Notes under the pieces: generated by a model
The model's input: the letters and a program-made list of their open reading frames with translations, nothing else
Database searches by the model: none
What the model was told of the DNA's origin: nothing
Source of the DNA: Eremophila alpestris peregrina
Taxonomy: Eukaryota > Chordata > Aves > Passeriformes > Alaudidae
Length of the DNA: 64,000 nucleotides
Assembly: GCA_009792885.1 (NCBI GenBank)
Contig: WMCF01000065.1
Location: 3,415,516-3,479,515 of the forward strand
Direction: 5' to 3'
Program-made: the position numbers and the translations under genes
Shown here: piece by piece, positions 1 to 13,440 of the stretch
How the letters are laid out: every line of letters begins with the position of its first letter
Position numbering within the stretch: the first letter of the stretch is position 1

Positions 1-3000
1 TCCAAATTGTATTGTTTCACTGTGAGTCAGCCCATTTAGTTTATGTCCTTCGGTGCCAGAGGGGAAATTTATGAGATGAGAAACTGGCTCGAAACGTTTA
101 TTTTCTAGATGACGAGTCATGCCATTAGATATATAGCTTTATGAATCATAGGAACAGCATCTAATTTGCTCTTAAAGGTATAATAGGTCTGATTCCCCAC
201 ACCCATGCACACACATCTATTGGATTGATAGTTCCCCCCTAGGATGGCTAGTTCATTTGTTTTGACACAAGCAAGACTTACAGGACCATAAAGTCCCATC
301 TTACCATAAGCTAAGCCTATTCATAAAAAAAATATTAGGGAAACAAACGATCAGCTAAGCACATTTATCCTACACTCCATTGCATATGGATCTTTCTCCT
401 GTTGTTATTTGTGCTCAGGGGGAGGCCATTTGGCCCCATTTTATAGCTGAGACACTCTGTAACAGAATAGAGAAGAACACTTCCTTTGTCCTCTGTTAGA
501 CCTGGCTGATGGAGGGAGAAGCATTAAGTTATTTCTGACTGTGGGTTTTCTGTTGACATCCCAGGAGAGGAAAGTGATAGGACATGAAGGAACCTTTCAG
601 ATCAGCATTTGCAGGACTCAGCACACACTACAGGGCTGGTGTTTGCAGATGGGGTACTGGAAAGGACGTGTGTTGGGTGCTTATCTGTGAATATCTGGTC
701 TTCTCCACGGCTGAGAGTGACATGAAAATCTGGCTCACTGAGTCTAGGATACACATCTCTGTTTCTGGAAAAATTAAAAAGGAAATACAATAAAAAAACA
801 ACAACATGAACATGTAGGTTGGACAGAGATCTGCTGCAGATAAAGGAGATGATCTGGAAGCTGGAACTTAGGTTCACTTTGGATTTTGCACTGATTTCCC
901 AGTCTCTGATTGCTTTTTTATTCTTAATGCAGAAGGAGAGAAGGAAGGGTGGAAGCAGACTGAGCCATGCCAGCAGACAGGCTCCATCCCATGTGCAGGG
1001 ACACAGCAGCAAAGGGACACATCCTGTCCCTTCCTGTTTGCAGGATGGAGATGGGGCTGCACACCCCCACCACCTTCCCTCAGGCACAAGCAGGGGCCAC
1101 TGCAGGAGCATGGAGGCTCAAGAAGGGCTTTCACAGCCTGAACAGGATGCTACCAGGATGGCAGGGTGGCTGAGGAAAAGCCTTCCATGCCCTTCCAGCA
1201 ATGCTCAGTACTGTTCACAGGAGATAAATGCTGCTCCTTAGTCTAGACATCTCTGCAAGGGGGGAAGAAACGCAACAAAGAGGAGGAAAGCTAAGGATTT
1301 CCCAGGCCAGAGACTCTTTCCAGGATCATGCAGTTCGTGTCTGAAGGGCTGCTCCAGGTTCACAGCACAGGAGGATGGAGTTTTGCTGTTGGCAGGTGAT
1401 CTCATCCTGTGCTGTTCACACCCTCCCTGCCTCCAGCTGCCTCTCCCCCGGCAGCAGCATCACCAGCACTTCATCCTGGGAAGGGCCATCAGTGCTCTGC
1501 TGGAAAGGTCAGGGTGCTGGAGGGCACCCGAGGTGGGCAGCATCCTGGTTTTTGTTATTTATGGGATCTGAGGGAGCAGCAGAGGACACTGCAAACCTGG
1601 CAGCAGGGGACAGCAAAGCCCTGTGTGCTGCAGCAGCCCTGTCCTCAGCACACAGCTCCCCATCCCAGCCCGGCCCAGGTGTGACAATGCAGCCATTCTT
1701 CCCCTGGAAACACGAGCTGGATGTGGGCTGGAGCTGCAGCACCATGCTCCAGGGCCAGAGGAGGATGGCAAGGGCCAATTAGCAGCTATGAAAACAAAGC
1801 AACAACAAACAGAAAGAAGCACAGCCCAGACCAAACAAAAAAACTCACCTCAACCACAAGACACCGTTCCCATTGGCCCAGGCTCCCTGTCAGCTTTGGC
1901 AGTGGGAAAAGAAATCCCTGGCTCTGTCTCCCCAAGCCTTGAGGGGCTGCTCTGGGGAAGCTGAGTGTCTGCAGGGAGGGCTGCTGTCCTCCAGCAGCTC
2001 TGCCATCAGTGCTGGATTGGGGTCAGACTGAGATCATGGCCTCAGGGACACCTTTCACCCTGGCTAGAAACACCTTGCCAGCCTGGGGACACTGGACAGC
2101 AGTGGCCATGCTCTGCTCTGCAGGAGATGCTCCTTGGCAAGCAGTGGGGAGAAAAGATGGGGAATTCTGCTCCAGCCTCAGTTGTCACCTGAGCTGGTGA
2201 CCCCCAGCACGTGAAGAAGCTGAATCCAAGAGCCCTGCCAGGGTCCCAGCCATGCTCTGGGCTCCTGCTGAGGCCAGTGGGACCAGCAGCACAGGGATAT
2301 GCCCCCCAGCAAGCCCCCACACCATGGGCTGGGCCATGTGTGCAGTGAGGAGGCCATGGCTGCAGCAAATGCTGAGATTACTCAATTTTCGAATTAAAGC
2401 AAGGTCCTAGGGGTCTCCTAAAAATCCAGGCTCCACATCCATTTGTCTCCTTAAATACACACAGCAGGAGTTTGAGTCCATTTCCCAGTAGGAGCGAGAT
2501 TGATCTCTCCTGCCTCCCTTCTCCAAACCCCCCTCACCACACCACCCTCTAAGCATTTCTGCAGCTGGCTGAGCTGATCTGCAGGAGCTTGTTTCAGGGT
2601 TTTTTGGGGGAAAAATGAACAGACTACGAACAGGAGGGACCACACTGCCCCACATACCTTGCCTTTTCTCTCCTCCACCTGGCCACGGCTGCCCCATGAC
2701 CCTGGACACATCCCTGGATGTTCCTGGGAGGGGATGGGAAGCAGGGTATTCCCTGCCTTCCTGTAAGGGACAGGGACATCTGCAGACCATGCAGACCTGT
2801 GCTCTCATTCTCAGTCTGTGCCTCTGGGGACACTCCAGAGCTGTGCTGGGCAGTAAGAAAGATGGTGCCCACCCCAAGGGGAGAGGGCTGGCAGAAGTAT
2901 GTTCAGGGTGGAGGAGGAAAGTCACCATAACCTGGGGGGACTCTAACTGGGGTGAGGAGCAGCTCTTCTCTTTGACTCCAGGATGGTTCCTGAAGGGAAA

Positions 3001-6000
3001 GCACCTGGGGGTCACCACATCTCTCTTCCCCCCCACCACATTGCACTCAAAAGCATCCAGCCCTGGAGGTGCTGAGAGCATTTTGCCAGCAGAAAGCCCC
3101 ACCACAGATAGAAGCTCTTTGCTGTTGGGCCTGGCCAGCCACTGCCACTGGTGGAGGTTTCCTCCACAGCCCTGCAGTGGAGAATCTCCTCCAGCTTCAT
3201 GTGGAGGGACCACTGTGGTGTCTGCAGCACTGCAGAGCTCAGAGGAAGCACAAGAGAGATGTTGGCATTGATGAAAACTGATGCAAGATCCAAAGAGCTC
3301 CAGAGAAGCCCCTGGAAGATGACAGCCAAGGTCACAGCTTCTCTGTCTCTTTTGAACTCTCACTGTGAGCATTCAGACTGAGGGGCACTGGAGCTGCAAT
3401 GGTCCTGTGAAACACCTGGATTAGGCAGATCTCACCAGGTGAGATCTGGGACTGGTGCAGAGGGGACTGCAGCACTGCCTCAGCTCCAGCAAGCAGTCCT
3501 TCCTGTCAAACCTGCCACCACAACCACACCAGTGGTGACAGCTATAGAAAAGACATTCAACAAAGCCCTTCAAAAACTGCTGGAACCTCCAAAAACACCT
3601 CCTTCACCCTGGGAGGCTCCAGCACTGCCACAGTCCCCAGGCAGGCTGCAGTGACCAGCGATGGTGCAAATTCTTTGGCCAACACTATGAAACCACAGAT
3701 GGGAAACAAAGAAACTCCTAGCAGGAGCTCAATCCATAGTTCTCACTGCATACAAGAAGGAAAAGAGGGGCCTGATACTTTTCCTGATACTGAGATTGTT
3801 TCTCCCCACTGCTGGGAGCAGGAGCTGTGCTGGAGCTGGGCTGGGAGGACAGATCACACAGAGCTGAGAGCTTCCTTGAGGACATTTCCTCTGGACAAAT
3901 GCTCCCTGGAGAGCAAAAGGCAAAACTCCTGGAGCCCTTTACATTTCAGGCCCTTGCTTCAAAGCAAGAAGTAAACAGCAATTCCCACTGACATGGAAAT
4001 AAAGAGTTTTCTAACTCCTTTCACGTGGGCAAAGTAATATATTTTCACCTCATCTCCTGCTTGGATATGGTCAGTTTTAGCTGAAATCAAACATGCACAC
4101 AAAGAAATATCACAAATCAGCCACAGCAGACACCCAGCATGGAAACTGAAACCCCAGCATTTAGGAGTCTGGCAAGGTCATCAGCAACTGAGAACACGGC
4201 CTTGGACCAGGCTGTAGCTGTAAATTTTAAAAAGTGCATAACTCACTGCACTAAGGCAGATGAAAAGACAAACCTATTACAAAAATACACATGCTGAAGA
4301 GGGCAAAAAGTCTTCACCTGTGTTTTGCTTTCTCTTTGCTGCTCAGCTTATACAGGAAAACTTTCAGCCAAGTTTATAGCAGTCAATATCCACCTTGTAA
4401 ATGACCTTGTTATCTGTCTGTACAGCAATGTCTTTGTGAACACATATGCAAAGAGAAGCATGTTTACAATTATTGTTTTCTTAACACTACAGGAGAATTC
4501 GGATGTGCCTGCAGTTCCTCTAAGGTCAGGGCTTGCGGTATTGATTGAGAATCATCTACATGAAGGGGGAAATAACAGGCAATGGAGCACTCAGGACTAG
4601 AGATGCTGGACTTGGTTCAGCCCAGGCAAGTGAGGATCCTATTAATGGCACAGGAGAACACCTCTCTGCAGTGCCTGGGACACCCCTGGCCTCCTGTTTG
4701 GTGCTGAAAATGGGTATTTCAGCATCCACATGATACATGAGATGCTCCTGGTGGCACACGCCCTGTGGGAGCCTCTCAGTGCACACAGCGTGGTCACAGT
4801 TTAAACTTGGTGATGTTCTGGCTCTCAGAGGATGTCACAGGCTGATGTCCTTGTGGTGGTGGCAGCTCCTTCCCACCTCTAAATCCCTCTCTCTTTCATG
4901 GGAACCCTCCCTGCTCACAGGGGAAGGAGAGGGAAAGACGATGCCCCTGCCCTCCATGGACATCCATTGAGCTCATGATGCCACAAGAGGATGGGGACAC
5001 CTTTTCACCCAGACAGCACTGACCCCACACCAAACCATCCTCTCCAGGATAGGGACATGGCCCCCATGAGCTCCAGTTCCTCCAGAGAAGGAGCTACAGC
5101 TCTGCCCAGCCCAGGCTGCCTGGAAAAACCTCCAGAGCAGAGAACCAAGGTTTGTGCCAAGGTGGCAATGAGTTCCTGAGCAGTGGTGGATTTCAGGAAC
5201 CAGGATTTGTCCCTGCTTGTGGTGCCAAGGACAGCGAGAGAAGGAGAGGGAGAGAATAAAAATCCTGCTGGAGAGCAGGGGAGAGAAACAAGCTGGGGTG
5301 AAGGGAGGGAGGGAGCAGGACAGCCCATCGGAAGTGAGCAAGAAGGGGAAACTGATGGAGCTGACACAACTCAAGGGATTCATGCTGAGAGAATGGGAAT
5401 GACTAGGAAGGGAGAAGTATGGACAGGGAAGGCAGAAAACTTTCCCTGTGTACTGCTGGAGCAAGGATAGGGATGGTCTTGGATGGGTTGTAGGGAGGAA
5501 GGAGATGAGAGCACCTGCTGTCAAGAGAAGCCCACAGCTGAAACAACCAGACCCAGCTAAAGAAGGGGTGGTAAGACAAGACAGCATGATCCCACCTGCT
5601 GCCCACCCCAGGACCTTGCACTGCAGATGGCACAAAGTGACCTGTCCTGCCATGTGCTGCTCACTGCCAGCTCCCTTAGTGCCTGCTCTGGCAGCATCCC
5701 CCACCCTGCAGCTGCCCACATCCCTGGCCCTGTCACCTCTTATCCCAGCCCTGCCCATGGACAGCTCCCTGGGGTGAGGGGGAGCAGATTCACACAGCAC
5801 CCTCACACAGAGACAGGCTCCCAGGGGATGCCCCTCCACCCTGGGGTGAGCAGGTGGAAGGTGGAAGAGGAGGAGAGATGCAGGGAGCAGAGCCCCAGGG
5901 AATATTGCTGGGGTGTCTCTGGTTTGGATGCTTTGTTGGGGTTTTGTTTGTTTGCTGGTTTTCCCAGCCCTCAGCAGAAAGCACAATGCGGGCTGAGCTC

Positions 6001-7530
6001 CAGCTGCAGCTGATGGGGCCAGCCCTCACTGAGCCAGGGGAGCAGGGAAGGGAGGGAAGCAGGGAGGAAGGGAGGCTGCTGGTGGAACAGACTACAGCTC
6101 TCCAGGACAAGGAGGCACCCCAAGTGAGCCCAGCAGTGTCAGCAGGGCTGGGGGACAGGTGAGGAGGAGGAGAAAGACAAAGGGGGGAGTTTGCAGCCAG
6201 GCCCAGAGGGGCAGGGTGGCATTGCCACCTGGGCACAGGGCACTGCAGGGGACCTGGTGGTGAGCAGGGCCCATGGACATCCTTCAGATCCTGCTGGGCT
6301 CTTCACTGTTACCCTTCCTCACTGGCTAAGCTACCTCTTGTGTCCCTAAAAGAATGTCTTCTTGCAGATTGCTGCTGGGAAGCACATCTTTCTTGCCTGA
6401 AGGAAACCAGCTTTCCACTGCCCTCCCTGTACCTGTAATGCCTCATCCCAGCCCTGCCCTGGCCATGCTGGTGGACAGCAGGTCAACCTCTACACAAGAA
6501 CTGCCCAGCAGGAAGAGCAGGAGTGGGTGGGGAAAGAATGCTGGAAGAAAACATAGTGGGAGAAAGAGAGTTTGAGGAAAAGACCCAGAAAGAGAGGTGA
6601 ACTGAGGTGTGGAAGTCAGGCATGGCTTCATGCAGGAGCCAAGAGGGTTGATAGATGGGAAAGCAGGAACCAGATCAAGAGTGACAGTCCCCAGAGGCAG
6701 TACCCAGAAACCTGGGTACCAGGAGAGGCATGAGGACTCTTCTCCCCATGGATGTGGGAAGGGGATGAAGCATCACTCCTGGTGCTAACACCCCCATGTG
6801 CCAGGATTGTTTCCTGACCTGCAGCCCTCTGCATCCCACCCACAGCTGCTGCATGCTGGCTCACTCCAGACAGCCTAATCAAGTACAGGCTCAGTGCTAA
6901 TAAGTGACTTTAAGCAGGTCTGTCATTTCTGGACTTGAGATTGGGGTCAGAGGGCTGCAGAGGGGGGTGGGAGTGGCAGTGAACTGAGAAGGTGGGAACT
7001 CAATCTCCTAAGGATTAACACTGAAGCTCTTGCAGGAGCCCAGCCCCAGGGACCGGTGACCTCCAGCCCGGCTGGTCCCTCCTGGAGTAACAGTGACCTC
7101 CTGTGGCTGTGGGACTGTCCCAAGGGGAATGTTCTTCCCTCCCTCTGCACCTTTGTAAAGCCACCTGGAGGCCTTTGGCCACGCCTCAAACAGGTATATC
7201 CGAGATCTTGGAGCCAGGAGTGAAGGACTGAGCTGGTGCTTGGCTCCTGAGACCCCTCCACAGGACACATCCTGCACACCAGCACGGACACTGGGAATGA
7301 CTGTGGCCTTGGCTGCTCGTGGCATTGCCTTGAACCTATTGAAGGCAGGGAGATGCAGGTCTGAGAGGGCTGTGGGTGGTGGGCATCTCCATCACTGACA
7401 CCATCCCACGCACTGCCCTCCATGAAGACACCCTCTCACTCCAGGGAACCTGCAGCGCCTGCAGAGGGGATCTGAGAGGGGACTGAGCGAGGTCACAGAG
7501 GTGGGGCTGGCCATTCACAGGCTCACTCAC
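1..7530. other. ASTN2 intron, no gene recognised
   Basis: This is intron DNA downstream (in ASTN2 direction) of the exon ending at 7,531. The next ASTN2 exon should continue the astrotactin cysteine-rich region, but no such frame is found here on the minus strand, so it most likely lies to the left of the window. Long chance frames occur in GC-rich stretches, including one of 321 codons on the minus strand at 2,407-3,372. None has a recognisable domain or splice context. A purine-rich patch spans about 5,220-5,440. Confidence 0.6.
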
Positions 7531-7796
7531 CTCCCTGGTGTCGTTGTCCTGGATGAGAGCATACAGAGGCACCACCCTGTTGATCTCCAGCAGGACGGGG
7601 GTCGGGCTGAGCTGCTCCTTGCCGGGGCGCCGGCACAGGTGGCAGGTGGACGGGCAGCGCCCCTTCTCCTCGCAGTGGATCTCCACTCCTGAGATGAGGT
7701 GGTCATCTGACAGCATCTGTGCTGTCAGCAGGCCTGACAGGTACGTGATGAAGGGCATGGATTTCAGCTCCTTCTTGTTCCCGAGCTCAGTCGTTT
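7531..7796 (-). CDS. ASTN2: Astrotactin-2, coding exon after the MACPF core (partial gene)
   Basis: ASTN2 is a neuronal membrane glycoprotein that controls surface levels of its paralogue ASTN1 during glia-guided neuronal migration. This 266-bp exon has acceptor AG at 7,797-7,798 and donor GTGAGT beginning at 7,530. It enters in phase 1 and leaves in phase 0. The split codon formed with the exon at 29,712 gives Glu, producing the expected junction YQKE-TTELG. The peptide includes TYLSGLLTAQMLSDDHLISG and a cysteine cluster with CPSTCHLCRRPGK, followed by VLLEINRVVPLY. From memory this is almost identical to mammalian ASTN2 just after the MACPF signature. The downstream exon is not in the window. 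ASTN1 is the main alternative, but the linkage to TRIM32 favours ASTN2. Confidence 0.95.
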
Positions 7797-10700
7797 CTGG
7801 GTTAGGGAGAGGGAGGAAACCAAATTGTATTAAACAGATCTCAGCATAGGGTTCTTCCCAAAGCCAAACTGGGCTGCAGCCAGGATAAATGCTGAAGGTG
7901 TAGGCCAGGTGGGAGCAGGGAAAAAGAAAGGTCATGGAGAGAAGGAGAAAAACAGGACTTTAAGGTCACTGCTTGGTAGTGGGAGCTTTTCCAGACAAGC
8001 ACATCTAAACTGACAGAACTGATTGCTTTTCTCTTTTCTAACTCATGTTCTTTTCTAACTTGCATATCCACATTCTGTGCTCCAAAATGAGACAAAATCA
8101 CCTCAGTATATCTTCCCTGCCAAAGAGAAACATCCCCAAAGGGACCAGGCCAAGCAGCTGAATGCCCTTTATTCCCACCCTAACACCAGCCCCCTCTAGT
8201 CCTTGGGGTCCTCTGGTGAGTGACACATTCTCCAGGGCACTGAAATGGATCCAAAGAGGCTTCAAAAGGACTACATGGAGGGATACAGCTCCTTGACAGT
8301 GGGGAAAAGCAGGTATGAGAACAAATTCACTGCATGGAGAATAGAAAGAGGCATAACAAAACCAAACTGCCAGCATTGCTTTCAGGAAACATTCAGGCCT
8401 TTGAAAGCCACTGGGAAACCACCTGGTGGTCTTAAGCACAAGGCAATAAACCTGGAGAACCTTTGTTTTATTCTGTGTTCATCCAAACACTTGCTAAGGC
8501 CAAGGGAAGTATCTCACTTGAGCAAAGGAGAACAACTCCAATGTCTCTCCTGTACACTTCCATTTAAATTCTTTGTCTGTAGCTGGGTTGACCCAAGAAG
8601 GCCCAACTTTCATAACCTGGAGACAGACCTACAGAAGAAAAGGATTGCTTCATCTTATGTTGCCTCTAGCAACAAATTCCCAGTCCCGAGAAGGAGGGGA
8701 AGAGCAAGGGTTGTCTCAACACACTGGGCTTGCAGTGACATGCAGCTGATCTGGCAAGGCACAAGCCATTTGGAAATACAAGTAAACAGTGTTCATTCAT
8801 GACTCCCAGAGCCCTGGAGGGTAGGGACAGCCCTTCCCTGCTGTCTGGCTGTCAGGGAACACTTCTGTGCACAGCATCAAAACTGTCACGGGGAGAACGA
8901 GCAAATTCCAAGCAAGCCATGTTTTAGTGGAACAGAAGGGGAGCAGTTGCTAAGATAAATTAAAACAAGGTGTAGGGAGATGCTTCAGCATCTGGGGAGA
9001 CATTGGTGTACACAGACATTGGGAGCAGGAGTTGGAGCTGCTTCTTGGAGAGATTATTTCCTAGAAGATCAGCTCCAGGCAACTACAAGTCTCATAAGCC
9101 TTGAAAAACAGGGTGACAGAGAAAAAAGGCATTTACAGGGGGATACCATGAGGCTCTTCTCACTTGTGAATAAGAGTAGCATCTTCTAACATCACTACTA
9201 AAGTGCATGTAGAAGAGAAAGGGAATAATTAGACTTCTGGGCTGCAGAGCTTCTTCACCAGAGCCAAAGCAGCTTTAGACATCCTTCATGGAGAAGGAAG
9301 CTTTGGAGTCATGCTTTAAGGGAGGACATGAACACAGGGCTGAAAAGACAATGGAATCAGTTATCTCATGACTGGCAAAAGGATATCAAATCTTCCTTCT
9401 AAATTATTTGCTTTATAGCTAGGAATTACAGATCACTCTAATCCAGGCAGTGGGAGCAAAGCCATTTCAGGAGCAGCAGTGCTCAGGTGGGGCTGCACAG
9501 GGGAGGGCCCAGAGTTCTGAAAATGAGGGAAGGTAGAAAACTGTGAGCAGAACAGCTCCCCTCCCCCAACAGCCATGGGCTCAGTGACAGATTAACCACA
9601 AAGCCAGGTGATTCATGGCAGACCTGTGAGCAGAGCAGACTTCATGGCTGAGATGGAATTGGCTGTCTGCAGTTAATCCTCTTTAGAACAGATCCCAGCT
9701 GCACTGGGGAAAAGGATTCCTTTGCAGAATGACAAAGATCCTTGCACGAGGGCTCTGGGTACAACTCCAAAGGAGGAAACTGAAATAGGACATGGTTTAG
9801 CAGAGGGAAACTGCTTCATTGCCAAATTGCCAGCTCTCATCCAGAAAAACACTCAGATGTTATCAGCACTGGATAGCAGTTCCTGGGAGCTTTTGTGGGA
9901 TGGGTTTGGGGTGCCTAAGTACAGCCCTAACAAAGTAATCCCCCCGTTTCTGCTATTGAAACCTCTCTGGGAGCACCAGCAGCACACCCTGCTTCTGAGC
10001 CAGCTCCTCCAGAGCCAGAGGGAGGCAGAGAGGAGGAGCTGCTCCTCATCTGCTTGCTCAGGTGCCTCATCCCTAGAAAGCTGGAGGTTTCCTTGCTGGA
10101 CACAGTACTTCCCTCTCATCCCACCCACACCCCCCACCCACCACTCAGGGCATCTCACAGAGGAGTTTTTCGGATCCAAGAGGTATTTTCCCTCCAAAAT
10201 ATATTCCTGCACCTGTCATTGCAACTATAGCCTGGGAAGATGGGATTGGGATCCCTCAGTTTCCCCCTGCCCCACATCTGACATGAGTTTTGCTTATCTC
10301 TTCAGCTCCCTGCATGCAAGGAGAGGGCTCAGCAGTGAACTGGAGAAGCCCCACAAGTTCTTGTAGGCTCAGCCTGGCCTTTATTACCTATATAGAACAG
10401 GATAACCTCCCAGGACACTCCTGCAAAGCCTCTGCTTCACTCCTGGGGAAGGGCTTTGCAGGTGACTGCAGGATGCTCCCAAGGACCTTTCTGGGAAGAG
10501 GAGGAGACTCAGCTGCAGCAGCGAGGATACAGGGATCCCTTATCAGCCCCTGAATCTGAACATGCTGTCACTAACATTGCTGGCAACTCAGCTGAGCCCT
10601 GGCAACATCTGTGTGGGAGCAGAGAGCCTCAGATGCAGTTGGACACATCACAGCAACTTGGGGGAGTTTTTAGTTTGTGTATCTGAAATATGGATTTAAG

Positions 10701-11779
10701 CAAAAAAACCCTAAAAATCCAACACCACCACAAAACAAATAAAATAACAGCCTTGTGCCAGGCATCAGGCCTTGTGTAAGAAAGGGAGAATGAGCAGCAC
10801 AGGGTGTGCAGAGGCACTGTTTGCCTGCTGGGTGCCTGGCTCTGTTTCTGGGCTCCACCAGGATTTTACAATCCCCCAGCACGAGGTGTGTGCCTGCACA
10901 AAGGGGTCTCTGCTCGGGATGCAGCAGTTGCTGATGTGGGAAAATGCTTCCAGCATTACCAGCAGCACCTCCTGGTGCCTGGACATGAGGGAGCAGGGTA
11001 ACACTATAACAAAAACAACAGCATAATGCCTGATTTGTACTGGAGTGCTGTCCTGTATTGAGAACCCCCAGGAGAAGATGGGTTTCCTAGTGGCCCAGCA
11101 TTTCATACAACACCTCTTCCAAAAGATCCCCAAGTCATCCCAAAACTGGGAATCATTCCACTTGCCACAAGAATGCAGCCATATCAGGGGTAGGATGTGA
11201 TATCTCCAGAAGAGCAGAAATGCTTGGAACAAGGACAGGAGAAGGCTCTCCAGCTGGAGTTGTAGAGGGAACAGTGGGAACAGACCCAAGCTGGGATTCC
11301 TACAGGCTCAGCAGGTTAACCCCACCAACACCAACAGGCTGCTCAGCTGGGCTTCATTTAGGACCTGGGATTTGCATTTATGCAAGGAAGAGGGAATTCT
11401 GGTCCACCTTCCCCATACACCACACTTCCCACTGGACAGACCTAGTGCCACCAAATGTGGACAGTGGGGACTTGTGTCCAGGACACATCCACTGACACAG
11501 ACTGCCTGTTCATCACCTGGTGGAATAATTCCCTTTTTTGCTGGCAAATCCATCCAGAGGGAGTTAGAAAGGAAATCAATAGATGTGTTTGCCTGGGAAT
11601 TTCTCCTGCACTGAGATATTGTCAGTGCAGTGGCCACCAGGTCTGTGAAGAGCTTTAATGCTGCCCACTGTTAGTGATGGGCAAACACTGCTGGGGCTGC
11701 AAGGGCACAGTGTCCAGGGGAGTCAGTCTGGCACATCCATCCATGTGTGTGGGAAGGACAGGACAGGACAAGAAGGAAC

Positions 11780-12021
11780 AGCTGGCAGAGAGCAGGGTTA
11801 GATGTGATGTTAGGGAGAAATTCTTCCCTATGAGGGTGGGCAGGCCCTGGCACAGGGTGCCCAGAGAAGCTGTGGCTGCCCCTGGATCCCTGGCAGTGCC
11901 CAAGGCCAGGCTGGATGGGGCTTGGAGCAGCCTGGGACAGTGGGAGGTGTCCCTGCCATGGCAGGGAGTGGAACGAGATGGGCTTTAAGGTCACTCCTAA
12001 GCCAAACCATTCTATAATTCC
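11780..12021 (+). mobile_element. CR1 LINE fragment, 3' end
   Basis: A 5'-truncated CR1 copy in plus orientation. It contains the typical blocks GGGAGAAATTCTTCCCT, 'gggcaggccctggcacaggg', 'cccaaggccaggctggatgg' and the 3' terminus CCATTCTATAATTCC ending at 12,021. The 5' limit is uncertain. Confidence 0.85.
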
Positions 12022-12310
12022 AGCCCTGGCGGAGAGGGAAACACCACCCCAGCCAATCCACCAAACAACCACCAACACCCCAGTCCCGGAGTTCAGCGTG
12101 GGCTGGACAAGGGATTACTCCCGAGGAACTGCTATGGGACTCCTGGGACACGCGGCACGAATCCCACGTGGGAATGCCATTCCCTGGGCGAAGGCGTGCG
12201 CTCAGCGCGGCCGGGGGGCTGCAGGATGCGAGCGCGGAGCTGGGATGGGCACCGCGGGGCTGGTGCGGACCCGGCGGGGCAGTTGTGGCCGAGCCGGTCC
12301 GTGGGGCCCT

Positions 12311-12329
12311 GCTGCCCTCTCGTGGCACC
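12311..12329 (-). promoter_or_regulatory. CTCF-like motif
   Basis: The minus strand reads GCCACGAGAGGGCAGC. This fits the CTCF core consensus CCASYAGRKGGCRS at all but one position (G where Y is expected). It is a motif match by eye only. Confidence 0.4.
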
Positions 12330-12337
12330 GCGGCGGG

Positions 12338-12975
12338 ACGGCGCTGGGATCCCGGAGTGCGGCACGGCATCCCGGGACAGCGCTGGGATCCCGGGACAGC
12401 GCTGGGATCCCGGNNNNNNNNNNNNNNNNNNNNNNNNNNNNNNNNNNNNNNNNNNNNNNNNNNNNNNNNNNNNNNNNNNNNNNNNNNNNNNNNNNNNNNN
12501 NNNNNNNNNNNNNNNNNNNNNNNNNNNNNNNNNNNNNNNNNNNNNNNNNNNNNNNNNNNNNNNNNNNNNNNNNNNNNNNNNNNNNNNNNNNNNNNNNNNN
12601 NNNNNNNNNNNNNNNNNNNNNNNNNNNNNNNNNNNNNNNNNNNNNNNNNNNNNNNNNNNNNNNNNNNNNNNNNNNNNNNNNNNNNNNNNNNNNNNNNNNN
12701 NNNNNNNNNNNNNNNNNNNNNNNNNNNNNNNNNNNNNNNNNNNNNNNNNNNNNNNNNNNNNNNNNNNNNNNNNNNNNNNNNNNNNNNNNNNNNNNNNNNN
12801 NNNNNNNNNNNNNNNNNNNNNNNNNNNNNNNNNNNNNNNNNNNNNNNNNNNNNNNNNNNNNNNNNNNNNNNNNNNNNNNNNNNNNNNNNNNNNNNNNNNN
12901 NNNNNNGCACACCATCCCAGGGCTCAGCACACCATCCCGGGACTCCGCACATCATCCCGGCACTCGGTACATCCC
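12338..12975. repeat. GC-rich minisatellite, 19-20 bp units, mostly in gap
   Basis: Before the gap, the 19-bp unit GACAGCGCTGGGATCCCGG is present in near-perfect tandem copies. After the gap, 20-bp units of the type GCACACCATCCCGGGACTC continue for three copies. The 493 Ns between them are therefore probably more of the same array. The true length is unknown. Confidence 0.7.
12414..12906. other. Assembly gap (493 N)
   Basis: A run of Ns bounded on both sides by tandem GC-rich units. The gap size may be an estimate. Confidence 0.99.
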
Positions 12976-13154
12976 CACCGCCCTCGCCCCGCGGCCCCTC
13001 CGCGCCACCCGCCGGGTCTCATCCTTCCGTCCTCATCCCAGCCTCGGGGAGGGGAGCGCGGCACAGCGAATGTGGAACATCCCCTGAGTGTCGGTGCTTG
13101 ATAAACTCCCGAGCGTGAGGCTCCGTGACCACTTTTAATCTCCTGCTTGTAGAA

Positions 13155-13440
13155 GGTGAAGGGGCTGGAAGGGACCTTAAAGATCATCCCGATCCAACCC
13201 TGTGCCATGGGCAGGGATGTCTGCCATTACACCAGGCTGCTCCAAGCTCCATCCAACCTTCCTTTGAGCATATCCTGGGATGGAGCAGCCACAACCTCTG
13301 TGGGCAACCTGTGCCAGGGCCTCACCACCCTCACAGTTAAAAATTTCTTCTCAATATCTAAATTTCCCTGTTATAATTTGGGCCCATAACTCCTTGTCCT
13401 GTCACCACAGTTCCTGGTGAAGAGTATCTTTATGTCCACA
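13155..13440 (-). mobile_element. CR1 LINE fragment
   Basis: A CR1 copy in minus orientation. The plus strand shows the reverse-complement landmarks GGCTGGAAGGGACCTTAAAG, 'tgccatgggcagggatg', 'ctgtgccagggcctcac' and 'aaatttcttctcaatatct'. Confidence 0.85.

Larger units (their letters stand above)
12140..13085. promoter_or_regulatory. CpG-rich block interrupted by gap
   Basis: A GC- and CpG-dense block (for example GCGCGGCCGG near 12,205 and CACCGCGGGG near 12,250) flanks the first assembly gap. It lies about 3 kb upstream of the TRIM32 CpG island. It could be an alternative promoter or enhancer, or just a GC-rich minisatellite with its flanks. No exon or TATA box is evident. Confidence 0.4.

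Noticed and set aside
2407..3372. 321-codon minus-strand open frame
   Set aside because: No recognisable domain; the composition is that of random GC-rich intron. Other frames over the same DNA are also open.
11828..13118. Several 240-390-codon frames across the first gap
   Set aside because: Most of their length is Ns translated as X, and the rest is CR1 and minisatellite.
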